DNA of 64,000 nucleotides, taken from assembly GCF_022347785.1 (NCBI RefSeq), contig NZ_JAKRGA010000004.1, forward strand, positions 62,001-126,000, in the 5' to 3' direction. Below are positions 48,301 to 56,471 of this stretch, piece by piece. Both the position numbers and the translations under genes were made by a program. Every line of letters starts with the position of its first letter. Within the stretch, counting starts at the first letter, position 1. Source of the DNA: Psychrobium sp. MM17-31. GTDB lineage: Bacteria > Pseudomonadota > Gammaproteobacteria > Enterobacterales > Psychrobiaceae. The notes under the pieces are model-generated. The model saw nothing but the letters and a program-made list of their open reading frames with translations, did not search any database and had not been told where the DNA came from.

Positions 48301-48503
48301 AAAAACGCTTAATGCCAATCTTGATGTCGACTTCGACTACGGTATTTGGCCTCGCGCCATTGGTACTAATCCCGGGGGATGGTACTGAGTTATACCGCGG
48401 CGTTGGCGTGATCGTATTAAGCGGTATTATCTTTTCAACACTACTGACGCTAAGCTTCTTACCGGCGTTATTGGTGAGTGTGATTAAAGAAAATAATAAC
48501 TAA
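45381..48503 (+). CDS. RND family efflux transporter, inner membrane pump
   Basis: A 1040-residue AcrB-like pump with 12 membrane helices and two large periplasmic loops. Signatures: IPVQMIPDLEVRTITVRTGWAGATPQDVEKEI at the N-terminus, the proton-relay helix IGMTVDNTIVVMESI (one of the usual two Asp positions is Asn, common in many subfamilies), PVTIANF and the repeat-half motif LGTVVNNPILIVDQTL (Asn-Asn). The start is GTG at 45381, 2 bp after the adaptor gene. Substrate unknown; the adjacent two-component system is a likely regulator. A terminator follows. Confidence 0.94.
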   Translation: MFKAVIGRGTLVAVVVAIVCILGIVGSLKIPVQMIPDLEVRTITVRTGWAGATPQDVEKEILIEQERYLRSLPNLKRMTSYASMGSARIELEFPFGVDVNDAMINVNNALSQVSSYPDNVDQPRLISSSFSSNAFMYFSLKPEKGNPLGLDMDMMRDYAEDFVRPRMESVPGVSEVGVRGGAARQIQIKIDPSRLAQRGISLSDVRGAIRNRNRDASAGDIESDHERYLVRVIGRVNSVEALENVIVSRQNNINIRLKDVADVGLDHYETRSLSFLDGERTISLSVRRESGSNVIAIKEGMLKVVERVNRDLLKHNGLELKLVGDDVEYVQSSLSNVWFNLILGALLAAGVMYFFLRSGKVTLIGVLGIPICTIAAFLGLMMFDRTINVISLAGVAFAIGMTVDNTIVVMESIMQARKKYQSSFEAAVEGVKDVWPAVLASTATTILVFAPILFVQQEAGQLYSDIAIAISGAIIASMLVAIFVVPVTIANFGKTKQVVKQSLQLSDRWLKFVGLFIKDKSRAMTTVAVFVIGTLGLAYMLMPAAEYLPEGEEPKAFSMMIAPPSYNLTAMKKIGEELRAEFDQHVNAVSDKFDNGETDMPPLSYYSMSVSSGSIWLLSRPVDAANIQAMMDAITKRFRSYDKMRAFSSRGSIISSNDGGTRAVAVDISGPNIVELYQAAEAVYQEANVVFDNPQINSEPGSLSLDQPMIEVHPRWERLAELGISNGELGYAISAYSDGAYVDEFILGDDKVDIFMFSNAGNKQNLEQLANSTIMTPAGKVMPLNALADMQASYSSDSLRRIDGNRTVSVYIIPPREVALETAEEMVRTQLITQLRQSGKIAHGINLTISGAADQLEATKASLSSNFIVSIILSYLLLVAIFTHWRYPLFILTTIPLGMAGGLLGLIAVNGVNGALGQLGLSSYHQPLDMITMLGFLILLGTVVNNPILIVDQTLKNLKQAGTSVVDAVKLAVEKRLMPILMSTSTTVFGLAPLVLIPGDGTELYRGVGVIVLSGIIFSTLLTLSFLPALLVSVIKENNN

Positions 48504-48536
48504 AAGTACATAAGTATCAAAAAAACGTTTACTTAT

Positions 48537-48578
48537 AAATGCAATCAATTATCATTCTCGGTAGTTGATTGCATTTTT
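48537..48578. terminator. Terminator after the RND operon, with an embedded Fur-like site
   Basis: AAATGCAATCAA (48537-48548) pairs perfectly with TTGATTGCATTT (48565-48576), followed by Ts. The 16-base loop plus the stem edge carries a Fur-like pattern. The stem ends 12 bp before the GTG of the ECF sigma gene, so it could also act as an attenuator on that gene. Confidence 0.8.
48548..48559. promoter_or_regulatory. Fur-like site upstream of the ECF sigma gene
   Basis: On the minus strand this reads GAGAATGATAAT, two Fur hexamers matching GATAAT at 11 of 12 positions. FecI-type sigma genes are commonly Fur-repressed, which supports the reading; binding itself is inferred. Confidence 0.45.
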
Positions 48579-48590
48579 ATTTAGTATTCG

Positions 48591-49094
48591 GTGAACAAAA
48601 ACTCTTCCAACACTCAAGCTTATCTTAGTCATCGCGATGCATTAGTAAATTATGCCACGCCAATTACTGGTTGCCGTGCGCGGGCAGAAGACATCGTTCA
48701 AGAAGCATTTTTGAAAGTGATTCCTCACGAATCAACTCAGAAAAATGCTATTGCTTACCTATACCGCACCGTTAGAAATCTAGCGATTGATATGGTCAGG
48801 CGCTCTGTGATGGAAGATAAGCATCAAGATGCTGAGAAAATTAGTTGGCTCGAACCAACCAGTAGTAGTGATCCAGAACAAATGAACTCGCAACGCGACG
48901 AGTTACAATCCATCGCACAGGCTATCGCTGCGTTGCCAAATTCTGAGCGCCGTGCTATCGAAATGCATCGCTTGAACGGTCAAAGTATGGCTGAGATAGC
49001 CCAAGAACTGGGCGTATCAATTGCAACAGTTCATCGCCTTATCCGTAGTGCTCTTGCAACAATTAGTGGCGCTTTAGACGAGTCTACGTCATGA
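48591..49094 (+). CDS. ECF RNA polymerase sigma factor, FecI type
   Basis: A 167-residue group-4 sigma factor. Region 2 is seen in RAEDIVQEAFLKV and AYLYRTVRNLAIDMVRR; region 4 in IAALPNSERRAIEMHRLNGQSMAEIAQELGVSIATVHRLIRSAL. The start is GTG at 48591, the only in-frame choice after the upstream stop; the ribosome site is weak. It is followed by a FecR-type regulator and a TonB-dependent receptor with a signalling domain, the standard cell-surface signalling layout, so it should direct transcription of the receptor (and probably the lipoprotein) gene when the receptor binds its ligand. Confidence 0.93.
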   Translation: MNKNSSNTQAYLSHRDALVNYATPITGCRARAEDIVQEAFLKVIPHESTQKNAIAYLYRTVRNLAIDMVRRSVMEDKHQDAEKISWLEPTSSSDPEQMNSQRDELQSIAQAIAALPNSERRAIEMHRLNGQSMAEIAQELGVSIATVHRLIRSALATISGALDESTS

Positions 49095-49140
49095 TATTTA
49101 CTCTTGCTTTTTCAACTGCCAATTTTTCAATAGCGTATCT

Positions 49141-50103
49141 ATGAGTGACTTAACAAACAACAATCAACATTGTGATCGTGTAATTCGCCGTCAAGCGGCG
49201 GACTGGTTGCTTATTATTGAAGGCGACGCTAATGACGAACAATTCCATCAGTGGAATGATTGGCTACAGCAGTCTGAGCGTCATCAAGAAATTTGGCAGC
49301 AAACTTATAGATCATGGCAATTGATGGCGAAGTTGTCCCTTGATGATGTTCAGGCGGCAGAGCCTACGACGACTAAACCGCCTAAAATCCGTCGCTTGGC
49401 ATGGACGACATTTGCAATAGCGGCGAGCTTTTTAGTCGCCGTTTTATCACCATCATTGATACTTTATTGGCAAGCCGATGAAATGACCACAACTGCACAA
49501 ACCCGTTTAATTACATTAAGTGATGGCAGCCAAGTGACGTTAGGAGCTAATAGTGCTATTGCAGTGAATTATTCTGAACAGCAACGGGCAATTACCTTGT
49601 TAAAAGGGCAAGCATTTTTTGATGTAAGCCATAATAAGCAGCGCCCATTTATTGTGACGACTCCCCAAGCTAACGTTGAAGTTTTGGGCACCCAGTTTGA
49701 TGTTGAAGCGCTTTCTAGTCATGCTTATGTCGCGGTTGCCAGCGGTTCTGTTGGCGTGACGAACAATCTACAGTTGGAAAAAATACTGTCACCGGGTGAT
49801 CTAATGAGCGTAGCTAATGATGGAGTTATGGCTAAACTTCATGTGCCAGTAGAGCAAATTGCTCCTTGGCGCGAGCAGCGTTTATTTGTGCAAAGCCGAA
49901 CAATAGCAGACGTTGTTGATACGGTGCGTCGATATTATGACGGCATTATTATCGTTACCAATGATACTCTCAAAACTAAGCGTGTGACAGGCTCTTATCA
50001 GCTGTCTCAGATAGACAATGTGCTCGATGCTGTAGTACTGCCACATGGCGGTAAAGTGACAAAAGTCGGTCCGATGATCAGAGTTATTTCATTATCTAAA
50101 TAG
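49141..50103 (+). CDS. FecR-type anti-sigma regulator
   Basis: A 320-residue single-span inner-membrane regulator that binds the adjacent sigma factor. The N-terminal cytoplasmic part has the FecR-N pattern QAADWLLIIEGDANDEQFHQWNDWLQQSERHQEIWQ with its Trp residues; one helix (about 83-107) follows, then the periplasmic FecR domain (LITLSDGSQVTLGANSAIAVNY, LLKGQAFFDVSHNKQRPFIVTTPQANVEVLGTQFDVE) and a C-terminal region that should contact the receptor's STN domain. It follows the sigma gene after 46 bp. Confidence 0.94.
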   Translation: MSDLTNNNQHCDRVIRRQAADWLLIIEGDANDEQFHQWNDWLQQSERHQEIWQQTYRSWQLMAKLSLDDVQAAEPTTTKPPKIRRLAWTTFAIAASFLVAVLSPSLILYWQADEMTTTAQTRLITLSDGSQVTLGANSAIAVNYSEQQRAITLLKGQAFFDVSHNKQRPFIVTTPQANVEVLGTQFDVEALSSHAYVAVASGSVGVTNNLQLEKILSPGDLMSVANDGVMAKLHVPVEQIAPWREQRLFVQSRTIADVVDTVRRYYDGIIIVTNDTLKTKRVTGSYQLSQIDNVLDAVVLPHGGKVTKVGPMIRVISLSK

Positions 50104-50137
50104 TTTTTCTTAAAAAAGTATCTCTTTTTGAGAAAAA
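50104..50137. terminator. A/T-rich stem-loop between fecR-type gene and receptor gene
   Basis: TTTTTCTTAAAAAAG (50104-50118) can pair with CTTTTTGAGAAAAA (50124-50137), with one wobble and one bulged A, around a 5-base loop. It begins at the FecR stop and may stop part of the sigma/anti-sigma transcript, leaving the receptor to its own promoter in the next 65 bp. The stem is weak in G-C pairs. Confidence 0.4.
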
Positions 50138-50202
50138 AATTAATCCGCCAATCGTTTATATCCTAAACACGAATTATTCGTATTAAATTTAGGGGGTAGT
50201 TG

Positions 50203-52887
50203 ATGATTGGTGTATTAACCAGATTGCGTTGTATTTTTCTGGTGATAATGTTTTGCGGTGCTTCAGTGGTTGCCAGCTCTGTTGAAGCCGTCACATTACA
50301 GTTTGATATTCCCGCGCAGTCTTTGCCTAGTGCACTGGATCAATTTTCTCGTCAAAGTGGTTATCAGGTTTCTTCAGCCAGCGGCGTGTTAGAGCGCAAA
50401 ACTTCTCGTGCGATCAAAGGGCAATACAGCATTGAACAGGCTATTACGCTGATCCTTAACAATCAATCGCTCGATTGGTTCATTAGCGGCACCAATATCC
50501 TTATTACGGCTAGAACCAATGGCGGTGTTAGTAGCACCGTATTACCAACGGTAAAGGTGCAAGGCAGCTCCGTCAATCGCGCTTCTGAGCGTGTGTATGA
50601 GGCAGCTGCCTCACAATCTCATATTACTCAAAAGGAAATTCAACGCACTCGCGGCTCTTCGGTGGGGGATATTTTTCAAAGCGAAAGCGGTGTTTTAGTT
50701 GGCGAAAACCGCAATTCAGGCGGACTCGACGTTAATATTCGTGGCATGCAGGGGCAAGGACGAGTGCCTGTTTTGCTCGACGGTAGCCGTCAAGAAACTA
50801 CGGTTTATCGCGGATATGCTGGGGTGGCTAGTCGTACTTATATTGACCCCGATCTCATTGGCGGTATTGATATTCACAAAGGCCCTGAATTATCTGCTCA
50901 AGGTAGCGGTGCTACTGGTGGCGTGGTTAGCGTTAGAACATTAGACGCTAGCGACCTCATTGCAGGTGACGGCGATTTTGGTGGTCGAGTTAGAATGGGC
51001 CTGATGGGAAACACGACTAACGGAGCAGTCGCTCCGGGCACTGAATCAGGGTTTAATCCTGTTGGTGGTGATAATGGTGCCTATCGGATTAATTGCAGTT
51101 CACCGTCGTTGTGTGAAGGCCCTTATGACATTAACAAGGCCTTTGGTTCGCCAGATACACTAGATCGTCCGGATTTACTTGCCTTGAAAAGCTGGTCGGC
51201 GAATATCGCTTTTGCTAAACGATTTGAAAAAGTCGATCTCATTCTTGCTTACGCTGAACGCGAGCAGGGCAATTATTATTCTGGCAGTGATGGGCCTGCA
51301 CCAACGTTAGATATTTCAAATCAAATCAATCGCGGTTTTTGGACTGAAGTGCGTCCTGAGCTGACCGGAGTTAGTCGCTTTCGCGCCGAGGAGATGATTG
51401 CTAACAGCAATTATCAAAGTCAATCTAGCTTGGTAAAAGGACAGTTTTATCTCAATGACTATCAGACATTAAAGTTAGGTTGGCAAAGCTACGACAGTAC
51501 TTACGGTGAGCTAATGCCTTCACAACTTGTTTGGTTTGGGCAAGTGCGTCAGACGCCTGGCAGTACGGTTAAGGCCAATACTTACACCTTGCGCTATAAC
51601 CATCAATCTGAGGCCAGTGATTGGTTAGATTTAGAAGCCAATATATGGAAAACAGACACCCAAAGTACTAACCACAGTTATAGCGCAGATATTAGCGGTG
51701 GTTTGGCTGAAACTGAAGATTATCAGCGATGGGGTGGAGACTTTACTAATACCAATCGCGGTGACACTTGGCGCGTGTCATATGGTGTGTCTTGGCAAGA
51801 AGAAAAAATCGATACAAAACCAATTGAAGGCAATGCCACTGCGTTTGGTCGTGACGGTACGCGCAGTGAATATGGTGCTTTCATCAATGTTAATTGGCAA
51901 CCTATTCCTACAGTTAATATCAATACTGGGCTTCGTTATACTCGTTTTGACGTGCTTGACAATAAGCCTGTTGTCGTTAGTGAAGGCAGTGAGTTTTGTC
52001 AGATAATTGCTGGAACACAAGAGTGTCAGACATTACGTAATGAGAACGATTATTCTGGTAGCGCACCAGTGCTAAGTATGGCGTGGCAGGTTAGTGATAC
52101 GTGGCAATTGTATGCACGCCATTCTCAAGCCTTAAGAATGCCGAGTTTATTCGAAAGCTCAGCGGGATTCTCTACCCAGCCTGCGTTAGATGTCACATTA
52201 AAGCCTGAACATGCCAAAAATAATGAAATTGGACTCAACGGTATCAAGGACAATTGGTTAATTGCAGACGATCGTTTTCGCATTAAATTCGCTTACTTTA
52301 GAAATCGCACCGATGATTATTTAACGCGCACCTCGCCCAACCTTTGGGAAGATGAGTCTACGCGTATTTTCTTTGTTACACGTAACATTGACAGCGTTAA
52401 GTTTTATGGCAGTGAATTGAGCGCAGAATATGACGCAGGGCGCTTCTATGTCAAAGTTGGCGCGACGCATTATCACTTTATCGAAGTGTGCCATTACGGC
52501 AGTTTTCGCCGTGAACGTTGCAATGACTACGGCATCGCTAATTCGTATATCAATAACATGATCCCACCAAATCAGCACGCTAATGCAACTATTGCGGGAC
52601 GGTGGTTGGATAAAACATTGGAGATTGGTACGCGTTTGACCTGGATGGGTAAGCGCAACGAAGTCCCTGAATTCGACGATCAAACCCAACAAGGGCGTTT
52701 ACAGCCAATTGCTTGGCACAGTTATCAGCTCATCAACCTATTCGCTAGTTATAGCTGGAATAAACAACTCGATATCGATTTGAACATCGATAACCTTACT
52801 GACAAATATTATTTAGACGCACTGAGTCTCGGCTTAGTGCCTGCTCCAGGGCGGACAATGCGTCTTAATTTTACCTATCGCTTTTAA
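50203..52887 (+). CDS. TonB-dependent receptor with N-terminal signalling (STN) domain, copy 1
   Basis: An 894-residue outer-membrane transducer. The ATG at 50203 has AGGGGG six bases upstream (the TTG at 50200 is ignored). Signal peptide about 1-30; STN domain about 31-108 (LQFDIPAQSLPSALDQFSRQSGYQV); plug about 135-270 (SSVGDIFQSESGVLV, NIRGMQGQGRVPVLLDGSR, YIDPDLIGGIDIHKGP, GATGGVVSVRTL); then a 22-strand barrel ending in APGRTMRLNFTYRF. The FRAP-like site is ALRMPSLFES, without the His typical of heme receptors. Three Cys pairs (NCSSPSLC, CQIIAGTQEC, CHYGSFRRERC) probably form extracellular disulfides. Closely resembles the copy at 61488. The ligand is unknown. Confidence 0.93.
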   Translation: MIGVLTRLRCIFLVIMFCGASVVASSVEAVTLQFDIPAQSLPSALDQFSRQSGYQVSSASGVLERKTSRAIKGQYSIEQAITLILNNQSLDWFISGTNILITARTNGGVSSTVLPTVKVQGSSVNRASERVYEAAASQSHITQKEIQRTRGSSVGDIFQSESGVLVGENRNSGGLDVNIRGMQGQGRVPVLLDGSRQETTVYRGYAGVASRTYIDPDLIGGIDIHKGPELSAQGSGATGGVVSVRTLDASDLIAGDGDFGGRVRMGLMGNTTNGAVAPGTESGFNPVGGDNGAYRINCSSPSLCEGPYDINKAFGSPDTLDRPDLLALKSWSANIAFAKRFEKVDLILAYAEREQGNYYSGSDGPAPTLDISNQINRGFWTEVRPELTGVSRFRAEEMIANSNYQSQSSLVKGQFYLNDYQTLKLGWQSYDSTYGELMPSQLVWFGQVRQTPGSTVKANTYTLRYNHQSEASDWLDLEANIWKTDTQSTNHSYSADISGGLAETEDYQRWGGDFTNTNRGDTWRVSYGVSWQEEKIDTKPIEGNATAFGRDGTRSEYGAFINVNWQPIPTVNINTGLRYTRFDVLDNKPVVVSEGSEFCQIIAGTQECQTLRNENDYSGSAPVLSMAWQVSDTWQLYARHSQALRMPSLFESSAGFSTQPALDVTLKPEHAKNNEIGLNGIKDNWLIADDRFRIKFAYFRNRTDDYLTRTSPNLWEDESTRIFFVTRNIDSVKFYGSELSAEYDAGRFYVKVGATHYHFIEVCHYGSFRRERCNDYGIANSYINNMIPPNQHANATIAGRWLDKTLEIGTRLTWMGKRNEVPEFDDQTQQGRLQPIAWHSYQLINLFASYSWNKQLDIDLNIDNLTDKYYLDALSLGLVPAPGRTMRLNFTYRF

Positions 52888-52908
52888 ATTAATAACAGGA
52901 ACTCAATA

Positions 52909-55476
52909 ATGAAAAAATGCGTTAATCCATTTGCATTGACCGTTGCCAGTTCACTCGTCCTGATGCTGACGGGATGTGGTGGTTCAAGTGACACTAAAGT
53001 GACTCTGCCGCCGATGGCTGTTGCGCTTATTTCTCAAGACAAAGTTAATATCAATGAGAGTGTCAACCTTGATGGAACTCAAAGTATTTCGCCAAATGCA
53101 GGTGTAAGTCAGTGGACTTGGATGGTGGACTCTGCACCTGCTGATAGCATTGCTAAACCAGCTGAAAATGCGCAATCTACCACGTTCACTGCCGATAAAA
53201 TTGGTGATTACACCTTGTGTTTAACGGTACAAGATGATCAGAAAAGTAGTGCGCCAAATTGTCAGCAGTTAACGGCGGTTAATCCTAATCCAACGGCAGT
53301 TTCTTTAGCTGAAATGGGTTCTAGTGTGGGTGATCAGGTGCAATTAGATGCCAGTAACAGTTTGCCACCAACAGAAGGCGATGCCAGTGCATTATCTTAT
53401 CAATGGAAATTGATTAAAAAGCCAGAAGACAGTGCTGCTGAGCTCGACGATGCTGGATATGTTAAACCGCGTTTAACTACCGATATTGAAGGTGATTACG
53501 AACTAGAGTTGGTTGTTAGTTATCTCGATAAGGTTAGTCCCGCGATTAATGTCGTGATACGCGCCTCGGCGTTAAATGCTATTCCAAATCCAGAATTTAC
53601 TATCACTGGTGGCGATGCGGACGGCTGGGTATTGGGAGATACCGTCACCTTAGATGCGAGCGCGACAGTCGATGCGGATGGTGATGAACTCGAGTATCGC
53701 TGGTTCTTGGGATCTGCTGAGCGTCCTTTCGTGCCAGATGGCTCAAGCGCAACATTAGATAAGCACACCGGTAAAGTAGTGACATTTACCCCTGATAAAT
53801 TTGGTCAGTTTAGCGTTGAGCTAGCGGTATATGACGGCACTATTCGTAAAACAGTAAACAAGCGTATTGAGGTCAATCAGTTAGCGAGCGATCACGTTAA
53901 CAATAAGCCAATGGCAAAAGTGGGCGCTAACTTTACAACTGGCACCTATGAAGTTGAGCTAGCGGATACCCTGCAATTATGGGCATTTGATAGTGTCGAT
54001 ATTGAGACAGGTAATCCTTATTACATGATGTATGAATGGGAACTATTGTCCTACCCTGATGGTTTTGACCCTGCGACAGCTGATTTAGCAAATCCATTTG
54101 CGCCATCACTATCTATGCCTGTTGCTGGTGATTATACTCTGCAGCTTCGCGCTAATGATGGCGTTGAGTGGAGTGAGCCAGTAACTGGAACTTTTACTGC
54201 GCTTGTCGGTGCCAATCGCAAACCTACTGCTTCAGCTAAACTCGCCGGTGCAGGGAATGCAGCACTAATCGGTCAAACTATTACATTTGATGGTGGCGAG
54301 AGTAAAGATCCTGACGACAATGAGCTGACGTACCACTGGACACTAATCGATAAGCCAAATGGTAGTACTGCAGAATTAAAAGATGCTAACAAAGTGACAC
54401 CGTCGCTAGTGGCTGATAAAGCTGGTGCTTATGTTGTTGAAATGCATGTCACCGATAGTCATGGCGCAAGCAGTGTCGGTGGCTTTGCTGGACCACAACG
54501 TGTTTTAGCTATGGCAAAAGCAGAAAATAACTTGCCTATTATACGTCCGCAATTAGAGCGTGAGTTTTCTGATGAACAACCACTAGTTGTCTATCCTGTT
54601 ACTGATTTGGTGTTCGATGCTGACACGGGTAATTTTGATCGACGCTCGCTTAATTCATCGGTTGTCGTAAGTAGTGATGCGTTCGATCCTGATGGTGATC
54701 CATTGAGCTACTTATGGCACTTAAAAGAATCACCAGAAAGTAGTGAATTGGTGCTTCCGGCTAGTATTGCAGGTTTTGGTTATAGCCATAGTCTATGTAT
54801 GAATGGACGTCGTGTAACAAGTGATGGTGAATACAAAACCAATAAAGAGTTATTTGAAGGCGTATTAGCGATGCGTGAGTGGACTTGTCAAAATATCGGT
54901 TTTGCACCGTCTATAGCAGGAGACTATGTCGTGTCGTTACAGGTATCTGATGGCATTGAGACTACCGAGGCTGTAGAGTTTGCTATACCAGCCGTTGCAC
55001 CTGCGGATTATCCTACATTGCTACTCGAAGACTTACATGACTCTGTAGTTTTGGGTCTTGATGGTTTACGCCGCCAAGCAGGCATGTCACATCGTCAGAA
55101 GTTGTTCCCATATAACGTAGCAGAAAAGAGTAACTTCCCGATCTTTAATTCGTACCTTAATGCTAATGGGGATACTTTAGCAAAACGTTTTACGTTAACT
55201 GCATTTGATCAAGATTACACTATTACTAACTTGAAAGCGGTTTCGCAAGATGACTTTACCGCTAGCTTTAAAGGGCTCGAAGATGGTCAAGTGATTAAGC
55301 AAGGTGAGTCTGTGACTTTCGATTTAATTATTACCTCGCCAACTGATGTAACAGTTAATCAATTTGACTCTACCAATGCCGGTGAAGAATTACATTGGTC
55401 GTTTGAGATTGCACAGCGCCCTAACTGGACATTCGATTACTCACCTTATATTTACGCGTCTCGCGCTAGCGAATAG
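52909..55476 (+). CDS. Large PKD-repeat lipoprotein, receptor partner, copy 1
   Basis: An 855-residue lipoprotein: signal with lipobox LTGC (Cys23), then GGSS, with no Asp at +2, so outer membrane. About six PKD/Ig-like repeats follow, starting near residues 34, 128, 226, 333, 438 and 575, with recurring phrases such as NINESVNLDGTQS, GDTVTLDAS, DGDELEYRW and GDYTLQLRANDG. A C-terminal module (about 765-855) with FDQDYTITNL and EDGQVIKQGE recurs in the lipoprotein at 59056. It starts 21 bp after the receptor gene, so the two are co-expressed. Inferred role: a surface-exposed or periplasmic partner that captures or presents the receptor's ligand. No enzyme motif is seen. Confidence 0.88.
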   Translation: MKKCVNPFALTVASSLVLMLTGCGGSSDTKVTLPPMAVALISQDKVNINESVNLDGTQSISPNAGVSQWTWMVDSAPADSIAKPAENAQSTTFTADKIGDYTLCLTVQDDQKSSAPNCQQLTAVNPNPTAVSLAEMGSSVGDQVQLDASNSLPPTEGDASALSYQWKLIKKPEDSAAELDDAGYVKPRLTTDIEGDYELELVVSYLDKVSPAINVVIRASALNAIPNPEFTITGGDADGWVLGDTVTLDASATVDADGDELEYRWFLGSAERPFVPDGSSATLDKHTGKVVTFTPDKFGQFSVELAVYDGTIRKTVNKRIEVNQLASDHVNNKPMAKVGANFTTGTYEVELADTLQLWAFDSVDIETGNPYYMMYEWELLSYPDGFDPATADLANPFAPSLSMPVAGDYTLQLRANDGVEWSEPVTGTFTALVGANRKPTASAKLAGAGNAALIGQTITFDGGESKDPDDNELTYHWTLIDKPNGSTAELKDANKVTPSLVADKAGAYVVEMHVTDSHGASSVGGFAGPQRVLAMAKAENNLPIIRPQLEREFSDEQPLVVYPVTDLVFDADTGNFDRRSLNSSVVVSSDAFDPDGDPLSYLWHLKESPESSELVLPASIAGFGYSHSLCMNGRRVTSDGEYKTNKELFEGVLAMREWTCQNIGFAPSIAGDYVVSLQVSDGIETTEAVEFAIPAVAPADYPTLLLEDLHDSVVLGLDGLRRQAGMSHRQKLFPYNVAEKSNFPIFNSYLNANGDTLAKRFTLTAFDQDYTITNLKAVSQDDFTASFKGLEDGQVIKQGESVTFDLIITSPTDVTVNQFDSTNAGEELHWSFEIAQRPNWTFDYSPYIYASRASE

Positions 55477-55506
55477 ACCTAGAAACTCATCCAATAAGAA
55501 GCAAGT

Positions 55507-55536
55507 AAAAGAGACGTCCGAGACGTCTCTTTTTTT
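55507..55536. terminator. Strong rho-independent terminator after PKD lipoprotein copy 1
   Basis: AAAAGAGACGTC (55507-55518), loop CGA, GACGTCTCTTTT onward (55522-55533) and a further T run. It closes the sigma-receptor-lipoprotein cluster; its edge abuts the stop of the convergent agmatinase-like gene. Confidence 0.92.
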
Positions 55537-56368
55537 ACGCCAACATCTTGCCGCACACTTCTTTGTATAACTTAGTGGCGACCATAGCGGTCATGCCGTT
55601 GATATCCCGCTGTGGGTTATATTCTACGATATCAGCACCGATAACAGGTACATTAAGCGAGTGAATGACATCAAGAATTTGCCTCACGCTTAAGCCGCCG
55701 GGCTCGAAATGGGATACGCCGGGCGCATAAGCGGGATCTAAGGCATCTAAGTCGATAGTGATATACACAGGTTCATCAATATTAATTTGTTCTGCACCAC
55801 GCCAGTTAGTCATCTCGTGTACTTCAACGTTAAACTTTTCGGCTTGGTCACGTTGGTGTTGGTTTAAAGTACGAATACCTATTTGCACTAAGTGATTTGC
55901 AAGTTTGTTCTCCATAATCCGCGCGAACGGGCAGGCATGGGAAAGCGGGTTGTTATCTAAAATATCGTACAAATCAGGATGAGCATCGAAATGTAGAATC
56001 GTAAAACTGCCGTGATATTTCGCCAGTGATTTAATAATAGGGTAAGTCACCGAATGATCGCCACCGAAGGTAAGTGGCTTGGCGCCTTGCTTACCAATAG
56101 CGTCTATCGCTGTTTCTAGATTATCAAAAGCCTTGTTGTCATCAGAGCAATCGACAACGCCTGCATCGACAATTCGAGGGTTATGATTGAGCTCTTGCCC
56201 GAGTTCAGTACTGGAATTGGCGGAGCCGCACCTCATCATTTCACGAATTGCAGCGGGCCCTTCGGATGGCCCACGCAGATGCGATGAATTAGCGTCGAAG
56301 GGCATATCCAATAGTGCGATATCGTCTTGGCTTAATGGTTTCTGTGGAGGTGTTTGCATGGTAGTCAT
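55535..56368 (-). CDS. Agmatinase/arginase family ureohydrolase
   Basis: A 277-residue Mn-dependent ureohydrolase. The binuclear metal site is complete: FGGDHSVTYP, LHFDAHPDLYD and ITIDLDALDPAYAPGVSHFEPGGLS. The substrate-loop SHACPFARIME fits agmatinase (SpeB) better than arginase or formimidoylglutamase, but guanidino specificity cannot be settled from sequence. Agmatinase would give putrescine and urea. It follows an Lrp-type regulator on the same strand (103-bp gap), which probably controls it. Confidence 0.88.
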   Translation of the reverse strand: MTTMQTPPQKPLSQDDIALLDMPFDANSSHLRGPSEGPAAIREMMRCGSANSSTELGQELNHNPRIVDAGVVDCSDDNKAFDNLETAIDAIGKQGAKPLTFGGDHSVTYPIIKSLAKYHGSFTILHFDAHPDLYDILDNNPLSHACPFARIMENKLANHLVQIGIRTLNQHQRDQAEKFNVEVHEMTNWRGAEQINIDEPVYITIDLDALDPAYAPGVSHFEPGGLSVRQILDVIHSLNVPVIGADIVEYNPQRDINGMTAMVATKLYKEVCGKMLA

Positions 56369-56471
56369 TTTTGTATTTAGTGTGACTACTACTTTAATGA
56401 GCTTAGGTGAGTGCAGCTACCGCCAAATAGCGGGAATTGGTGACTAATTTTATGCAAAGTGACGGTTGGGA

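Noticed and set aside
50203-52887. Assignment of the receptor as a heme/hemoglobin receptor (HasR-like)
   Set aside because: The plug layout and sigma/anti-sigma context are suggestive, but the FRAP-like site is altered and the usual heme-binding histidine is missing; the ligand is left open.
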